DNA of 64,000 bases from Arachis hypogaea (lineage: Eukaryota; Streptophyta; Magnoliopsida; Fabales; Fabaceae). The notes below the pieces were generated by a model. The model worked only from the letters and a program-made list of their open reading frames with translations, did no database searches and was not told the origin of the DNA. Position 1 is the stretch's first letter. Every line of letters starts with the position of its first letter. The DNA lies in NCBI RefSeq assembly GCF_003086295.3, contig NC_092051.1:9292810-9356809 (forward strand). Reading direction: 5' to 3'. Made by a program: the position numbers and the translations under genes. This document shows positions 45,866 through 59,258 of this stretch, in pieces.

Positions 45866-47472
45866 CTTATGAATTAACTACCGCTATTTTAAGAACATTA
45901 TATTACTTCAATTCAAGTTAAAAATTGTATATATTTTTTTAACATCATATGGTTATTATTTAAAGTGAGTACTTAATGATTAGGCTGGCAAGCCAAACAA
46001 AAGGCTTATAATGAAGGACCAATAAATATATGGCAAGTTGCTTTGGTTGTTTATCAATATCATATCAAAGTGCATAAATACTTAAATAGAGAGTACTGTG
46101 TATGTATACTTGAAGAAGAAGAAGAAGATTATTGACATTGATGATTCCATACATAGCACCCTGTGTGGTCCCCTCTCTCTCTATATCCATTAAATTCTCT
46201 TTCCTTTTCGTTATTTATCATTTATCAACATTATCCGTTCAATAGGTTGGAACGACATCTTTTTGAAATTAGTGAGGTTAAGTGGACACTAAAATTCTCG
46301 TTATTAATATAAAATATATATTAAAAATAAGATAATAAATTAAATAATATATATTTATATATGAATAAATAATAATTATTTTTAGTAGTTGATTTTAATA
46401 TAAAAATAATATTTTTATTTTTCAACTATATAAACTTAGTAGTCAAACAAAGTCAACAGCTCCTTAAAGAAAGTCCTAACGAAAATCTCATCAATCAATT
46501 TTTCTTTTATCATGGTTATTATAACTTAAAACAATAATTAGATTCATATGAATGATTCTATATTTAATAAATATTTGTATACCAATTTTTTTAGGATGCG
46601 TAGATAATAACTTATAAGTATTTTTACAATAAAAACTAAACTCTAATTTTTTTTTAATTATAATAGTTCTGATAATATTATTATTTCATAAATAATCATT
46701 TCATAAAATTCAAGTGGTTAAATAAGCACACCTAGATGGTTTTATATATACACCAAACAATAATATATACATGTGTAATTGGTCTATATATTAGTTAACT
46801 TTTTGCTCAACAAATTTAAATTGGTCGAACAATTAATTCATTCGTCTGTTTAAGTAAGTGTTAGAATTTTAAATTCTGTTTTTTGTATGCAATCATTCAT
46901 TAATATTAGAGATATAATTATTTGTGTGCCTCTTCTTAACAATTTAAACTTTTAAAAAATGAGATATCATAACATACTATTAGAACTTTTATGACTTAAA
47001 AATATATAGAATTTAATCCTTGTTAACACCAAATAGAAAAAAAATTAATATAAGAAAAAAAAATATCATAACAGGTCAACCAAAAACTTTTGAATAAAAT
47101 TCAAATTAACTATATATATATATATACCAAACAACTCATTCAGAGTCCAAACATGTATAATGTATTAATCACTATAATTTACACTCACTTTAAACAAAGT
47201 TTTTATATAGATTGACAGAAAACATGGGAATCATTGTATTTTAATTTGCACAATTTATATAAAAGTTTATTTTAATACATTGACATTATAAAATTTTTTA
47301 CACAGTTGTTAAATATATTCATTTTTTATTAAGGTAACATTATATAATTAATTAGATGTACGAATATATAACAAAATTAAATTCTTTATATAAATATCAA
47401 TTACATATTGGGGGGAAAATAACTACTATTAAGCACTTAAAGGAGCTCATTCAATTAACTTATGAGGAAGTA
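45866..47472. other. AT-rich intergenic DNA
   Basis: No supported gene. It contains a short GAA microsatellite (46112-46126). Confidence 0.6.
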
Positions 47473-47712
47473 TAGGGAGTCAATGAAATATCTGTATAAT
47501 GTGTATAATGAAGGTTTAGAGATGTCCGATTCAGTATTAAAAATATAACCATTAGTGTTACCTTTTCCTATTAGCTTAAGTTTTTAGGATGAGTGGTTTC
47601 ATGACATGGTAGCAGAGCTCTAGATCTGAAAGATCAAGAGTTCGTTATTCATAGATGATGTTCATTTTTTAACTAATAGCCAATTGTACACATTGTACAA
47701 ATATTCCATTGA
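47473..47712 (+). mobile_element. MITE with GGGAGCCAATGG-type ends, copy 1
   Basis: GGGAGTCAATGAAATATCTG at the left and the inverse ACATTGTACAAATATTCCAT at the right. The body has ATGACATGGTAGCAGAGCTC and AGATCAAGAGTTCG, shared (in reverse) with 57689-57993. Confidence 0.6.
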
Positions 47713-47719
47713 ATAACTT

Positions 47720-48792
47720 ATTCATCATACATAGAAGCATAGATTGCACATAATTAAGTACATAAGCAAACAATAACCGTGGCCTTCATTCCCCTCAGAC
47801 ACGGCAAACACAAACACAGACAGATATATATGATGTTTTCTCCCCAGCATGTTTTGTAACTTTGTTATATATCGTACCATTATTGGCACTAGAACTTGGC
47901 ACTTTCCATTCAGTAATGGTATATGGTCCATGAACTATTGGCTATACCTTATTGTGATAGCAACCATTTTCGAAAGCGATTATTATTCATTAAAGTTCGA
48001 TAAAGAAAAAAAAAACGGAATTATGCAAGAGTCGAAACTGACTATGTCTGAATTTTGGGTTAGATAATTAAGTATATAGGTAGGATTAAATCTCTTTGTA
48101 AGGACATGATTAATTGTCACTGCCAATTGTCCTTTAATTAATTTCTGGATTTTTTTTTTTTTTGGGTGCACAGGCTGCTGCGTGCATGCATGGTGGGAAT
48201 TTATTTTCGAGCTTTAAATGTTCACCTATCATATTACATTATTAATTAATTAATTAATTAGTTAATTAAATTCTGTATATACATATATATAAATTACTCA
48301 TTCATTAGCCTTTCTCTCATTCTTAATTGTGTTCTGATTTCTGAACTTTAAACTTATTGCACTTGATTGAAAATAAAAAATGATAAAATTAAAAAAGAAT
48401 AGTCTCAATTATAAGCCAAGAAGGATGCACTTATATAATTGTGGAGGCAAGAGTACTCTCACTAGAATTTGAAAATATTTTAAATTGTACATAAAAATTA
48501 TGTATATTGTCTCCATTATTATATTATTAAATTTGATCTCACATGCTATGCTTCTCTTATTCTATTTCATTTTATATATGTATTTTGTCCTAACAATTAA
48601 AATAATTCAATGGATTCATCACTGAATTTATAAGTGTGTTGATCCATTATTATTGTTACTGGCGTTTCAACGGCCACTAACGTAGACCACTTTTAATTAA
48701 GTATTAATATAATTTATTAAATTAAAATAGTAAATTATAATATTTTCTTGATCTTATTTTATTAAATCGCATTTTTATATATATAACATAAT
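47720..48792. other. Intergenic DNA
   Basis: No gene supported. The overlapping short frames at 47725-48171 on both strands show no domain. Confidence 0.55.
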
Positions 48793-49535
48793 AAAATGAA
48801 GTATTAAGTACGATTTTGGTTTTTAAGGTATAGGTTAAACATTTTTTTCGTCCTCAATCTTTTTTTACATACAAAATCATCCTTAAGGTCCAACTTGATT
48901 TTAAAATTGCTCTTTGGACAATTATACCCTCACCTCACCCATCACTATCTCACTCACCTGTCCCTCGCGATCTTGCTCTGCTTCTCGGCTTCTCTTCTCC
49001 CTCTCCCCCTCCCTTCTTTCTTTCTCTCTTTTCCAAAGAATCACAAAAAAAAAAAAAACAAAGACGAACAACAAATTTCAACTTCAACCTCAACATCTCT
49101 AGCAACTAATTTAGTGGCCACCTCCATTAGAACTACTCTCCAACAATGGAAATTTCAAAACAGAACCTGCAAACAAGAAAACAGTGAACAACAATGAAAA
49201 TTTTAAATCAACAAGCAGAAATAAAGCAAAAATGAACAACAAAATTTACATTTAAAAGAACAACAAAATTAACAAATCAACAATCAAAAATGAAAAATGA
49301 AAAAAATTTGCAGTTCACATCATCAACAAGAAGTAGAAAATAGAAGCAACATTAGAAGAACAGAAGCAGAAATAGAATTAAAAACAGAAGCAGAAGTATA
49401 ATTGAAAACAGAAATAACAACACAAACACAAGCAGAATTTGAAGCATCAAAAATAGAAGCACAAGAAATAGAAATAGAAGAACAATGGATTAACAAAATT
49501 AGAAACAGAATCAGAATTGGAAATAATAGAATAAC

Positions 49536-52500
49536 TGTAACACCCTCACTATCAGAAGTCACGCTTCCGGCTGCGCTACTCTGATAGCAAGAAGTATTAC
49601 GACTACTTTACATACTAAATACTAAAATAGGAGTCTGACTCGACAAGTATTCGCTGATTTCTTTTTTTTTAAATGAAAATAAACACTTTATCTTAAGAAA
49701 AATGCAAGCAGGCATAGATTCATATACAAGACTCCTTACATAATATCTCATAATATAATATACATATAGAACATACAATTCCTATCCCTCTTACAAGCTT
49801 GTAATGACAAAGACGAGGGAAGAAAATAATCTAATTAACACAGCAGCACATAAGTCAAACCCAGTATAACTCTTCTTAATGCCTCTTCATATGGTTCCTG
49901 AAAAGGTAAAGCTGTAGGGGGTGAGAACCTAACCACACAGTCTCACCACGAAGTTTCAAAGTTGTCATAAGAAGATATTTAATAAGAAAACTGTTTTCAA
50001 GCTCAGTGATTATCATTGCCTTATGAATCTTTTAAAACCAATAGGAAATCGTTCAAAACTCTTTCAAAGAAACAATGTTTAATCTTTCAAAAGTCCAAAA
50101 TCTTTCCTTTCTTATAAGAAAATCTCAATCAGAAACCAACCATGCAATCAAACAACACAGTCATTAATTCAGCACCAAAGTTCATTCTCAAATATAGCAC
50201 GCCAGGACATACACAGGCAAGACAGACAAGGAAAGCACAAGTAGGTAGCAGTTACAGCAAATAGTTCAAGTAGCAGTTAAGAACAGTTTAGCAATTAGGC
50301 AAACCAAAACAAGTTCAAACCCAAGCAAAGCATACAAATGCATATGATGCATGCCTGTCCTATGGCTGATGAGGCTCATCTATCGGTTATCCAGCCAACC
50401 CGACAAGTCTGAATTGTACTTAGACTGTCCCCCGATGTGCATCCCCAAGAGTCTATGCATAGCTTTTTCTCAAATAATCAATATTGCTCAATGGGGGTAA
50501 CATTCCCGGGAATTTATATAGTGCCCGGTCACACTTACATCGTAGGGTTCAACAGAGTATCGAGTTTTCAACCTGGTACACATGGTGGCAAGCCATGGTA
50601 CTTTATCCAGGGAACCTCGTATCTCAAATAATTCAAAATCATAAGCCAAATGAATAATTTAAAAATCATATTTCAACATTCTCAATCCATATCTCAACAT
50701 TCTCATCATTCTCAACATCATCATCATTCATCAATCCAAATCTCATTTCTAAATTCATTCAAAAACCATATTTCAAAGAAAATTCTCAATCATCCTTCTT
50801 TCCATTCCATTCACTAACAATTCCCAATTCAAAACATAACTCTTCCTTTGATAAATGAGGTAATTTTAAATCATATAACACTAAAAACCTTTTAAAATAA
50901 CTACTTCCAATGAAACCTTTGATTTTACAAAATTTCGACAGCATCTCCTCTAAAACTCGGATTCTGCCACCCTTTTCGGGTCCCATCCAAACATTTCACA
51001 AACCTTTTCCAAATCTCATTCACTTCCAAAATTCAATCAGTTCTAATGTCAAACTGTTTTCAAGACAAATCAGTGCCAATAATAAATCTCTTTTTTTAAA
51101 ATCAAACTAGCTCAAATACCAAACCATTTACAAAGTCATTTACAAAATTAGACTAACTCAAAATTAAACCGTTTTCAAAATTAATTCAGTTTCATGTTCC
51201 AAATCATTTCCAAAGCCGATTCGTTTACATTATCAAGAATAGCTTCAAAACCAAGAAAACTATTTTTCATAATAATCTACTAAATAACCTTTCAGACTAA
51301 TCTCTTTTCAGCAATCACAAACTACTCAGGCAGTCAAACAATCAGTCATACAGTCCAGCAGACAATCATAATCACAGACATATGTTTCTCACATTAATAT
51401 CTATTTATAACAACTCTGTAAGATAAAATAAATTTTAAGAAAACCCCTACCTCGAATAATCGAAACTCATAAACCAAACGCATCAAGAGACCCTTTCTTT
51501 TCGGCCCGCAATCAGTGGCAGCTGCAGCCTCAGCTCCAAACCGCTTATGCAACAACCACAACAACTCTAATCACAGCAGAAAATTATTTTAAACACAGAA
51601 ATTAATTCACTTGCATTAATCCACTAAACTTATCAGGTACTCAATCTCAAAATATTTTAACTTTAAAACAATCCCCTACCTCAATTAGCCAAGTTCGCAT
51701 AAACCTATTGTAACAACTCCCTTTCCTTTTAATTCATGGCAGCCACTTCGACTGCTTCTTCCAGCAACAGTGACGATGGAACAACACCGCGAGGCAGCTA
51801 CAAAACGACAATAGCGGTGAATCTAATAATCTACTGTGGTTTAAGGCTGAGTAAGGATACAAAGAAACATTTATGTAAAGTATGACAGAGTTAATTAATG
51901 AAACATTATAGCGAGACAAGGCGCGGCAGAATAACCTTATCAGAGGAACAAGAGACAGGAATTGCGGCAGCTCCGACGACCCTCACCGGCAAGAACAGAA
52001 CCGACGATAACTTCAAGGGGCTGAGATAGAAAACCCTAAGAAATAGAAGTGGAATTTTGGAGTAGCAGCAGCGGCACTGGTGGCCCAAAGCAGCAAGAAC
52101 GCAACGCCGGCTCACCTCTCGTGACGGCAAGCTCCGCCGGCGGCAGAGGTGCAGCCAGAAGCTTCGGTAGTGGCGGATCTGGTGGTGGTTCAGACGAAGA
52201 CGACGCCAGCGACTGGGCGAAACTGCCTCCAACGGCGCACGGGTCTCCTTCCTCCCACTCTCTTTAATCGCATCACTTCCTCTCTCCGCGGCGGTGGCAC
52301 GGCAACAGTGACGAGCTTCAGCGGCGGCGAATTGCTGGCGACGGAGATTTGGCAGTGGTGAACGGCTTCTCCTCCTTTGTGCGCGCTCTACTCCTCCCTT
52401 CCACCAATCAGCGACGGCAACGCGGATAAGGTGCGGCGGTGCAGACGGCAGCAGCTCCCTCTCTCTCTCTCAAACGCGTCGCTCTCTCTCTCCCTTTGGT

Positions 52501-53202
52501 TCTCTCCTGCGATGGTGGTGCGGCGCGACAGCAACGGCGCGGCGGCACAGCGGCGACTACTGCACACGGTCCCCCTCCTTCCCGATCTCCCTTTTTCCCC
52601 AGATCTCTTCCTCTCTGCCCTCACCATTTCTTTCTTTTTCTTTCTTTCTTTCTGCTGTTGCTACTGTCGTATGTTTGATTAGAAAGGGGAAACAAGGGCG
52701 GCTAAAGGAATTAGAGATTTTTGTTTCAATTAGGGTTTTATTTTGGGAAATTAGAGTTAGGGTAAAATTCATATGAGTACTATAAAAATTTTATAAAATT
52801 AAGAGTAATAGGATAATTAAAAACCTATTTTAACCCAACACAAGTATTTATTAAAAAAAATACTATTTAATTATCAACTTACAAATTATTTTCAAATAAA
52901 TATTCTAATTCGATAATTAGAGATAATATAATAAATTTCTTTTATTCATAAAAATTAAAGTATTAAGTTTTCAAATCACAATTATTTAAATCAAACCATG
53001 TAAATTCTTATTATTCTACAATTCCTAAATTTTATAATTTAAATATAAAAATTATCCAATGATTATAAAATTAGATAAAATTAATTATCAAAACTTGATT
53101 TAGTTAGCTTTAATAAAATAATTTCTAAAATTAAAATCTTTAATAAATAAATAAACTGAAATTGACTCATAACAAGATCTTTCAAAAGTTTTGGATCTTA
53201 CA
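49536..53202 (-). mobile_element. 3.67-kb solo-LTR-like insertion
   Basis: Ends TGTAACACCC...GGATCTTACA with TSD ATAAC (49531-49535 and 53203-53207), inside the foldback element. On the minus strand it starts TGTAAGATCC and ends GGGTGTTACA. No gag or pol and no internal LTR pair is seen, so it is read as a very long solo LTR. The part 51950-52680 is GC-rich with many overlapping short frames (for example 51906-52232 minus) but no known domain. The block 50340-50640 (CCAGCCAACCCGACAAGTCT, GGGTAACATTCCCGGGAATT) looks conserved non-coding. Confidence 0.7.
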
Positions 53203-53539
53203 ATAACAAAACCAGAATCAATGTGATTAACAATGTAAATCAGAAAACAAAGCAGAGTTGAAACCCTAAGCAGCGGTGCGGAGCAGTCACCGTCGAGCAC
53301 CGTGAGGGAGACGAGAGAGCAGAGCGAGAAAGGGTAGAGAAGGAGAACAGATCGGAGAAGGGGAAGAGGGCCGCTGCGCCATCGTCAAGCTTCTAACGTC
53401 GTTGTCAAACCGCCGCTATTAAGTTCAGCAAGAAGAAGAACGACGAAGACAGCGAGTTTCGGAGAGAGCAACCGAGGGAGAAAACCACGCTGAAGGGGGA
53501 GCTGCCCCTTCTTCTTCCCTCCCTTTCCCCTTCTTCTTC

Positions 53540-53547
53540 TTCTTCTC

Positions 53548-53580
<33 letters not shown>

Positions 53581-53581
53581 T
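53540..53581 (+). repeat. CTT/CTC microsatellite ending in a C run
   Basis: CTT units pass into CTC units and then ten Cs. Confidence 0.9.
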
Positions 53582-53799
53582 TCTTCCCTTTTACATTCTT
53601 TCTTCGTCCGTTTCTTTTTATTTTATAATTTTTTTAGTTAGGGTAATTTGGGAATAAAATTTAAAATTTTGGTAAAAAGAACGATTTTAAAACTAAGTTA
53701 AACCTTAGGGACGATTTTGTATGCAAAAAAAGGTTGGAGATGAAAAAAATTTTCGACATATATCTTAGGAACCAAAATTGCACTTAACCCTAAAATGAA

Positions 53800-56499
53800 C
53801 ACGACTATAATTCAATATTATTTAAAAACATTAAAAAGTATAAATTTAAAGATATTAAATTCTACTTCTTAAAAATGATGCAAATATATAAGTATTTTTA
53901 CTAAAAGAAAAATATATAATTGACAAGCTATGAAGCACAAATACAGACACGGACACTAGACACGATACGACACGTGACACGGTGATACACGAATTATATT
54001 CTAAAATATTGTCAGATATGGGAACACGCATATATTAATAATATAATATATTCATTAATATTAAACCAACAAGTATTTTTAAAAACAATCCTATTATATG
54101 TATTTCTTTCTAAAGTGTATAGGTATTCAAAAGATAAAATCCTGAACTACTCCTATGTTTTAATAGAGTTAGTAATAATTTTGTACATCACATGTACACA
54201 AAAAAAAAGTTATCTAAAGTCATACTATTTTTCCATCATATATGGTTGATATCTTCATCATTAGAAAAATTCACTCTTTTCAACTCCAGTTCATCAAGAG
54301 AAATGTGAGCCATTTCAAGAACACCGTTTTTTTCATCAATTAGTGAAAAAGCATCTCCAGTAATATCTCACATCATAGTTTCTTCTTTATTGTATTGTGA
54401 AATTTTTTTTAAAAGAAGACGAAGATTAGTATGGACAAATACTAAATTTCTGCACGTTTAGACTTTAACTTGTTTCTTTTTAGGGAATTGATAAAAGAAT
54501 AAGTGCTCCAAATTCCTTTCACAACAAGAAGATGAAGATGGTTGTCCTAGTAGCTTAAGAGCAATTGGTTGAAGAAATTTTGCTTTACCACCAAGAATTA
54601 GCCACCAAATTTTGCTTCAATTTTATTTTTCTTTGTTATAAATTTTCATAAAGGCTTATCAACGAGCTACGACGACGACGTAGAGAAGAGTAGTAGACGG
54701 CCACGAGATTCGACATGCAAGTCTAGAGGCGACGGTGTGGAGGAGAAGAGGATCGACGGCCAAGGGCTTCGAGCTAGCCCTCTGTCCATCACTGCTGGCA
54801 TGACGGCACCCTTTGGCTGACAAGAAGAGTTCGGCGGCGACAGAGGTGGTGGCTGCTGCTGCTGGTGGCTGAGAGAGAGAGGGGGTAGTGGGTTGGGGTT
54901 CCGTTTTTTGTGTGAGGGAGGGAACCGATAAGGATGCTGCTTTCAGCCTTTTTATATGCTGAGCTTTTTTTTTTAATTAAAATTCTAAAAATTGTTATAA
55001 AATTGTTCAGTTTTACTGGTTTGTCGGTTTACTGCCAGTTTGATCGATTTTTTTGTCAGTTTTTTGCCAAGTAGTTTTTCATGTCAACCGAACCAGCTAA
55101 AAGATCAGTTTTCGGTTAAGCCAGTTGACTCGGCCGGTCCAGTTCAGTTTTCAGAACACTGGTGGAAATCCTTCTTCTACCATGAGACCCACTCGATCTA
55201 CCTTTGCTACCTGTCATCATGTCTCCAAAGAGAATATATTATTAATTAACATTAGTCAACATATATACTACATAAATTCTTCAATATTTATATTATTTCA
55301 AAAAAATTGACATAACCTCTCCTAAAATTGAACATATATACACTTTTACGTTTCTCACAGATCCAACTAACTTCAATTCACAGCACCAATCAAAACTCAA
55401 TTAAATTCGTAACAATTAAACTCAATTAAAAAAGGAGTCTTCATGATTCAAATTCAAAGCAATAATCCTTAATCTCATGAGGGTTGGAGATATAATATAT
55501 AAGGTAGAGGACCAAAGTCTTATAACTTAGAGTAATAAATAAGCCTTGAACATGACTAATTTAAAATCTAGAGTATCTATGTTGATACATGATTAACAAC
55601 ATAATAAATATGGTACTAAACTACTAATATATAAATATGTCTTACAAGTTTAAAATCATATACAAATGAAATTATAAACACAAGTTCCATTTCAAACATT
55701 CTAAAACTTTTAAATTGAGAATAATTAATTTTGCTTACTTTTACAATTAGTCAACAAATTAACATAATCAAGCACAATAAGATGTAATACGTATAAGTCC
55801 AATGTAAAAGTAATATGCAAAACTGTAAGTATAAATTTAATTGCGTGAGTGAAATTGTGCTAACTTAGTAATTTAATCTACAAAGATGTGCCTAATAAAT
55901 TGTTATTTAAACTTGTAAATGTAATGACCTATATCACATGAAAACGCATTATTATAAAACACAATTGAATTGTTATAAGATTAGGTTTGTACAAAATGAA
56001 ATTCAACTATTTATTTTTAATGGTCAGCTAAAAATTATAGTTAAAAAAATTTATTTTAATTTTATAATTTATAGATCAAATAACAAAAATAATTTATCAA
56101 AAATACACACAACAAATAATAAATATATTAATATTATAATCAAATTCTCATGTTTATATCTCGGGTCTTATACTAATTTTTTTAATAGAACTATTTTTAT
56201 TTGATATCTTTACATAAAATTCCATCAATTTTTTTAAATAACTAAAGTCGTATTCCTAGAGCAAACTATTTCTATTTTTATATTAAATTTATAATTAATA
56301 TAAATACAATGAAATAACATACCTTATTATCATATTATTATCAATAATATTGAACGATTAATTGAGTTGTTACAAAATCTTAAAGTAATAAAATCTAAAT
56401 CCTAAACCCAATTTCACAATAATCAATTTCAAATCTTAAACCTAATTTTACGGGAACATAATTTAAACTCAAAACCTCAAATTCAGAGATATTTGGTCA
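53800..56499. other. Intergenic DNA with degraded repeats
   Basis: 53940-54020 holds the GACACGATAC-type repeat seen at 23917. 54660-54900 is GC-rich with short CGACGACG and GTGGCTGCTGCTG runs but no protein frame. 55010-55150 has CCGGTTTGTCGG-like and GGCCGGTCCAGTT sequence, resembling the end of a DNA transposon; I cannot close it. Confidence 0.45.
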
Positions 56500-56799
56500 A
56501 TTTGTTCATAAAACATATGTTAAAACTAATTTCACAGCAAAATCTACATTAATGGTAGAAACGGTCAACTTACTTGAAATGGAGGAGGTAGCCAGCGACG
56601 TAGCAGACTTCTCGTCGCGGTGGCGAGGCGGTGCAGATTCTTCACGAAGCAGAGGTGCGGCTTGAGCAACTCTCTCATTGCGGAGAAGGGATAGTGCAAC
56701 AAGAGGAGGGAGACGGAGGCGGTGCTGACGGAGCGACATGAAGAGGAGATGAGTAGAGAGAGGAGATTTCGAAATAAAGGGGAGGGAGTTCGCGCTTTA

Positions 56800-57060
56800 A
56801 ATTTTAGGGCTCCTTACCATTGGATTTATCGGCGGATAAATCCGACGGTAACGCATTACGGTCACTAAAACACAGTGTTTCACTAAAATAGGTTTACTAA
56901 TAGATTTTTCTGCCAGTAAATTCTACGCTACATTTCACACTTATTTTTCTCATTTTTTCTTTAACTATTACCAGTGAATTTATCGTCGAAAACGAAAACC
57001 CGCCAGTAATGATTTAACCGATACTAATGTGTGACACTAAATTTAACGGTACTCAGTATT
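56800..57060. repeat. CACTA-like subterminal repeat remnant
   Basis: Short motifs of the type GGATTTATCGGCGGATAAAT, CCGACGGTAACG and AATTTATCGTCG recur in both orientations, as in the subterminal regions of plant CACTA transposons. CACTA itself appears at 56874 and 57040, but no matching terminus or TSD could be fixed. Confidence 0.35.
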
Positions 57061-57688
57061 TTTTTTAATGCTCAAACTTATATTCTTATCTATATCTAGA
57101 ATCAATCTATTTTTATTACGTCTTCAAGTTAAATATACCCATCCCGTAGAGCAATCAACTCATCATAAAATGCTAGTTCTTGTTAAAATAAAAAAATGCT
57201 AGGTATTTAAGTTTTTTGAGTTTTGAGTAACCAAGTTTAATTAAGTTGTTTAAAAATAAAAACTATTCATGCTCCACTTCTCTCTACTTTAACGAGCATC
57301 GCTGTTTCTTCTTCTTCTTCTTTTTACGTTCCTTCTTCCTTCTTCAACGTTATTGTCGTCGTCACTGTTGCCATCGCCGTCGTCATTGTCGCTATCGCCA
57401 CCGCTCCTTGTTTTTGATGTTGTTGTTGTTTAATTTTTTGTTATCTTTTTTTCCTCCTCATTTCCTTTTGTTATCATTATCATTGTCTTCATATTCTTCT
57501 TATCTTATAAATATTTGGAACACTAAAGTACAAAAATTTTAAAGTACAGTACATAAATTTTAGTATAAAATACAAAAATTTTTAACATTAACAATTAACA
57601 CATAAATTTTTGTGAACAACACAAAAATCTTATTGTATAGCATAGAATTTTTTATGTGAAATATAGAAATGTTTGGAGAGTCCCGCTA

Positions 57689-57993
57689 GGGAGCCAATGG
57701 CTTATTTGTATAATGTTTATAATGGGCTATATGAGTTACAAAATGAACATCACCCATAATAATCAGAATAACCATCCGGGTACTAGGGATAATAAACATC
57801 TCATGTCATAAAATATTTTGGGGTTCACCAAGAATCAAACTCTTAACATTTTGGATCTAGAGCTCTAATACCATGTCATGATACCACTTATCCCAGAAGC
57901 TTACGCTAATGAAAAAGGTAATACTAATGGTTATATCTCTAATACTCTCTAAACCTCTATTGTACGCATTGTACAAATATTCCATTGGCTCCC
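57689..57993 (-). mobile_element. MITE with GGGAGCCAATGG-type ends, copy 2
   Basis: GGGAGCCAATGGCTTATTTG at the left and its inverse ATATTCCATTGGCTCCC at the right; about 305 bp. The body contains AGCTCTAATACCATGTCATG, the inverse of the block in copy 1 (47473-47712). The TSD is not resolved. Confidence 0.65.
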
Positions 57994-58274
57994 CATACTT
58001 TCTCATATTTGGAGGACTATATACCTAAAATATTAACTGACCTAACTAATAAAATATATTTGCAACAAAAATTTGTATTATGTGTAAAAATTTGTGTATT
58101 ATGTGCAAAGATTTATGTGCTCTATCAATAAATTTATATTATGTGTAAAATTTTATGTGTTATATTTTAAAAATGTGTGTGCTGTATGTATGCATTTTTT
58201 CTGCTGAATTTTACACCAATTTAATTAAATTTGATTAAAAAAATACTTATATACGTAGTATATATAATTCATTG
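57994..58274. other. AT-rich spacer
   Basis: Contains several tandem variants of TATGTGTAAAAATTTGTG (58060-58190). No gene. Confidence 0.5.
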
Positions 58275-58282
58275 TCCGTGAC
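58275..58282. repeat. Target-site duplication TCCGTGAC, left copy
   Basis: Perfect partner at 58851-58858; the 8-bp length is that of hAT elements. Confidence 0.95.
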
Positions 58283-58850
58283 TAGGGTGGAAATAGGCCA
58301 GACCAGGCCCGGCTTTGCTTTTAACAGGTCTGGCCTGTCATACAGTTAATTGGCCTGAGCCTGGCCTACAGTCTGTTATAAGCTCTTTATAAAGTACTAG
58401 GCCTAGCCTGTTATTCAGCCTGGCCTGGCCTGAAGCCTGTTAAAAGGCCTGATAATTTTTTTTTACAAAAATAAAAATATTATTTAAAAAAATTATTTTT
58501 TAATAAAAATAGTTATATGTAATATGTCATATATTTAATATTTATAAAAAATTTTAAACTTTTAACATGTTTAAAATATACAAAAATATTTATAATAAAA
58601 TATAATAAAATTAAAATATCTCATAATTTTATTCATAATAAATAATTATTTATATATTTAATTATATTTTAACAGGCTCAGGCAGGCTTAACAGGCCTAT
58701 AAAACTAATTAGTGAGCCTGGACTTGGCCTATTAATATATTAAGGCTTTTAAAAGAGCCTGGACCTATATCTATTTTATAATAACAGGCCAGGCCAGACC
58801 AGACCAAACACAGACCAGGCTGCAGGTCGTCTGGCCTTTTTCCACCCCTA
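58283..58850. mobile_element. hAT-type MITE rich in AGGCCTG motifs
   Basis: 568 bp, ends TAGGGTGGAAATAGGCC and (reverse) TAGGGGTGGAAAAAGGCC, perfect 8-bp TSD. Both arms are packed with AGGCCTG/CAGGCCAGGCC motifs, with an A/T centre (58450-58670). No coding capacity; needs a hAT transposase elsewhere. Confidence 0.9.
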
Positions 58851-58858
58851 TCCGTGAC

Positions 58859-59258
58859 CATGATCGTTCATAAGGAAACTTGACATGCTCGTTTGACATT
58901 TTCTTCCGTTTCAAACAAAATCTGATTGCATGACATGATTCTTGACTAAGATTGAAAGTTAAATTACATTGTCAATTCTCATGATTTGTATTGTTACTTA
59001 GAAATTTAACAAGTATAGGAATTTAATAGTACTGTTAATAATAATTACGTGTTGGAAGTTATATATCAACCATGCCTTACAAGTTACAAACGTGAAGGAT
59101 TCGATCACCGCCAAACGAATCAAGAACTGAAGTCCATTCAACTTTGGTCCCGTGATTTATTTTTATTTTGCTTTTTTAAATATTTATTCAAAAATTTCAA
59201 GATCAGAGGACATGAACTGAACTCCAATAGTCAACACACATGCTGCGCTATAAATAAT
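58859..59258. other. Intergenic DNA
   Basis: No feature seen; the plus frame 59049-59270 has no domain. Confidence 0.5.

Larger units (their letters stand above)
48801..53791. mobile_element. Mutator-type foldback element split by a solo LTR
   Basis: The left arm (TTAAGTACGATTTTGGTTTT, ACATACAAAATCATCCTTAA) pairs with the right arm (GTATGCAAAAAAAGG, CCAAAATTGCACTTAACCC). TSD AAAATGAA at 48793-48800 and 53792-53799. Without the inserted LTR it is about 1.3 kb. The inner flanks are CT-rich (48960-49030) and GA-/CTT-rich (53290-53580). No complete gene. Confidence 0.75.

Noticed and set aside
47725..48171. Opposing short frames as a gene pair
   Set aside because: No domain, no codon bias visible, and AT-rich; chance frames.
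51906..52772. Cluster of overlapping 70-108 codon frames on both strands
   Set aside because: High GC gives long chance frames on both strands; Arg/Ser/Leu-rich, no domain, inside a solo-LTR-like element.
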